DNA of 5,867 nt, taken from Deltaproteobacteria bacterium (GTDB lineage Bacteria; Desulfobacterota; DSM-4660; Desulfatiglandales; B25-G16). The notes beneath the pieces were generated by a model that had not been told where the DNA came from, did not search any database, and saw nothing but the letters and a program-made list of their open reading frames with translations. Below, in pieces: positions 4,788 to 5,867 of this stretch. A program made the position numbers and the translations under genes. Numbering within the stretch: the stretch's first letter is position 1; each line of letters starts with the position of its first letter. The DNA lies in NCBI GenBank assembly GCA_020348625.1, contig CP070752.1, forward strand, positions 245,069-250,935, in the 5' to 3' direction.

Positions 4788-5522
4788 AGTTTTACGTGCC
4801 ACGATCATGATCTCGATCTCGTCGAGATCAAGGGGCCTTCTCCCCCAGTTCCCTGCAGTGCCACCCCATATGTGAAGCAATGACATGCCCGCGAGGCGGA
4901 AGAGGAGAATGAGCTCCGTTGGTACGAAGGCCCGCTCCCGAAGTGCAACAGCAGGCAGTCCTTCTCGTGGTGGGTGTTCTGACGATTCAACCATAGTCAG
5001 GGGGTCAAAGCGTCCCTCCTCTACATCCTTATTCGTGTACCTGCGAAGCATGGCCACTGCGTTGAGAACGGTGAGCACTGCTTTTGCCTGTGGTTTCAGG
5101 CTTCTGGAGATATTGCACAGGATGGAAAGCGGCTGACCAATCGGATCATCCCCCCTACCAAGAAGCCCGAAAGCTCCCTCGCACAGGCAAACCGCACTAT
5201 CGTAACTCCCGGGGAGGGTGAACCGAGTTGCATCTGCATGAATCCAGTTCACATTCACATTGGCAGCCTTGGCTGCATCCGCAGCAATTGCAAGCATTCC
5301 CGAAGACAAGTCCAGCCCCGTGACAGCATAGCCGCGCTTGGCCAACTCAATGGAGTGACGTCCTGTCCCGCATCCGACGTCAAGAATCGAGCCGCCTGGT
5401 TGCAGTGACAGCTCCTCAAGCAGGAAATCCACTTCCAAGACCGTGTTCTTCGTGAATACGTTATCCTCATAGATTGGTGCATGCTCGTCAAAGAACGCTT
5501 CCCATGAGCTCTTTTCTATCAC
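4758..5522 (-). CDS. Class I SAM-dependent methyltransferase, cassette-borne
   Basis: This 254-aa protein is a complete class I methyltransferase. Motif I is ILDVGCGTGRHSIELAKRGY (46-65), followed by GLDLSSGML (69-77), the acidic WIHADATRF (93-101), YDSAVCLCEGAFGLL (107-121) and SLKPQAKAVLTVLN (141-154). The N-terminal FFDEHAPIYEDNVFTKNT and the EGAFGLLGRGDDP segment define a family I recognise from bacteria with unknown acceptor, so no substrate is assigned. The usual GG after LKP is replaced by QA, a mild departure. The start is GTG at 5520-5522, strongly supported by AAAGGAG 6 nt upstream (5529-5535). The C terminus (about residues 246-254) is encoded within the attC-like site and is therefore likely variable. 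The gene has no visible promoter and would rely on readthrough from upstream. Confidence 0.88.
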   Translation of the reverse strand: MIEKSSWEAFFDEHAPIYEDNVFTKNTVLEVDFLLEELSLQPGGSILDVGCGTGRHSIELAKRGYAVTGLDLSSGMLAIAADAAKAANVNVNWIHADATRFTLPGSYDSAVCLCEGAFGLLGRGDDPIGQPLSILCNISRSLKPQAKAVLTVLNAVAMLRRYTNKDVEEGRFDPLTMVESSEHPPREGLPAVALRERAFVPTELILLFRLAGMSLLHIWGGTAGNWGRRPLDLDEIEIMIVARKTAEPSAAGDA

Positions 5523-5528
5523 ATACTT

Positions 5529-5535
5529 CTCCTTT
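5529..5535 (-). promoter_or_regulatory. Ribosome binding site supporting a GTG start
   Basis: The minus strand reads AAAGGAG, 6 nt before the GTG at 5522. It lies 6 bp inside the cassette boundary, so translation signals travel with the cassette. Confidence 0.7.
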
Positions 5536-5541
5536 CCTTCT

Positions 5542-5603
5542 GCCGAACGTCGGGCATCAGCAGGCGCGCGCCATTTGCGCTCCGCTGAATGCCCTCGTTG
5601 GGC
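5542..5603 (-). repeat. attC-like recombination site before the 254-aa methyltransferase
   Basis: On the minus strand this 62-bp site runs from R'' GCCCAAC (5597-5603) to R' GTTCGGC (5542-5548). L'' GGGCATTCAGC (5584-5594) pairs with L' GCTGATGCCC (5552-5561) over 10 perfect pairs with one extra T in L''. Spacers are 2 and 3 nt, and the GC-rich centre can extend the stem. R boxes, unpaired spacers, L boxes and an extrahelical base in L'' are all attC features. On the plus strand its end (GCCC-loop-GGGC then TTTTTT, 5591-5609) also looks like an intrinsic terminator, an alternative reading for part of the site. Confidence 0.7.
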
Positions 5604-5867
5604 TTTTTTGTCTTTTGGTTAAACCACAAAGAATGAGGTCACGTCCCAAGTCTTCCACGATTTTATCAATTGTGCAGAAGCAACCCCTTTATTCTCGCTG
5701 TATGTCCCTGATCTGCTTTTGCTTTCTGCGCACAAAGAAAGCCACCGGCATCGATACTTGCACCGGAAGATTGATGGGAATTTCGATAGCCCTCTAACAA
5801 CGCCAAGCGTAGCGTTTTCAGCGCCGACTAATGCGGGATTCCGAGTTCGATCGTCTTTCCCTCAAGG
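5604..5867. other. Gene-poor stretch at the right edge, possible remains of the preceding cassettes
   Basis: No complete gene is convincing here. On the minus strand a frame entering from the window edge ends at a TAG at 5828-5830 with the tail GKTIELGIPH; it could be the 3' end of a gene outside the window. CTCTAAC at 5793-5799 resembles a core box (GTTAGAG on the minus strand, as before the TfoX-like gene). After it, a 36-codon minus frame ends at 5689 with PVAFFVRRKQKQIRDIQRE, which reads like the tail of a membrane protein but lacks a good start. A palindrome GGTTAAACC lies at 5617-5625. Confidence 0.35.

Larger units (their letters stand above)
4737..5547 (-). mobile_element. Predicted integron gene cassette carrying the methyltransferase
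   Basis: If integrase cuts between G and TT in each R' box, this 811-bp segment is one cassette. Its 5' end derives from GTTCGGC (5542-5548) and its own R'' is GCCGAAC (4781-4787). The two are exact complements over 7 of 7 bases, as expected for the R'/R'' pair rebuilt when the cassette circularises. Within each integrated site the R boxes pair less well (6 of 7), also as expected because each R' belongs to the next cassette. It holds one gene and no obvious promoter. Confidence 0.6.

Noticed and set aside
5474..5797. 107-codon plus-strand open frame at the right end
   Set aside because: It starts inside the methyltransferase on the other strand, crosses the attC-like site and looks like no protein family.

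Overview
The window reads as bacterial accessory DNA of moderate GC, probably from an anaerobe such as a Desulfobacterota-type sulfate reducer. That assignment is inferred from gene content: a selenoprotein of the glycine/proline-reductase B family (GrdB/PrdB-like, PF07355), a UROD/MetE-fold protein, and methyltransferases of types common in such genomes. No rRNA, tRNA, integrase or transposase gene is visible.

Layout, right to left, because most genes are on the minus strand. 5604-5867 has no convincing gene. A 62-bp attC-like site (5542-5603) is followed by a class I SAM methyltransferase (4758-5522), a second attC-like site (4731-4787) and a small secreted protein (4426-4689). A plus-strand selenoprotein gene follows (3486-4370), read through an in-frame TGA at 4002-4004, with a 582-bp leader region holding repeats, a possible promoter and repeated boxes. 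Further left, again on the minus strand, are a second SAM methyltransferase (2262-2903), a TfoX N-terminal-domain protein (1802-2131), a UROD/MetE-like protein (524-1633), a weaker attC-like site (425-498) and a four-helix membrane protein (14-385).

Two observations stand out. First, the selenoprotein: the TGA lies exactly at the redox position (U-P-L-C), the frame stays open for 121 more sense codons with family-like sequence, and a hairpin with a GUU apical loop starts 11 nt after the TGA. A standard annotation would split this gene in two or call it a pseudogene. Second, the setting looks like an integron gene-cassette array. The 254-aa methyltransferase is bounded by GTTCGGC at its 5' side and GCCGAAC in the attC-like site at its 3' side. 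These are perfect complements, as expected when a cassette's own R' and R'' boxes once paired in its circular form. Other junctions carry poorer core-like boxes, so the rest of the array is inferred with less confidence.

The genes do not form an obvious pathway. Short, separately bounded, functionally unrelated genes on one strand fit a cassette array better than an operon. The selenoprotein faces the other way and seems to carry its own expression signals.
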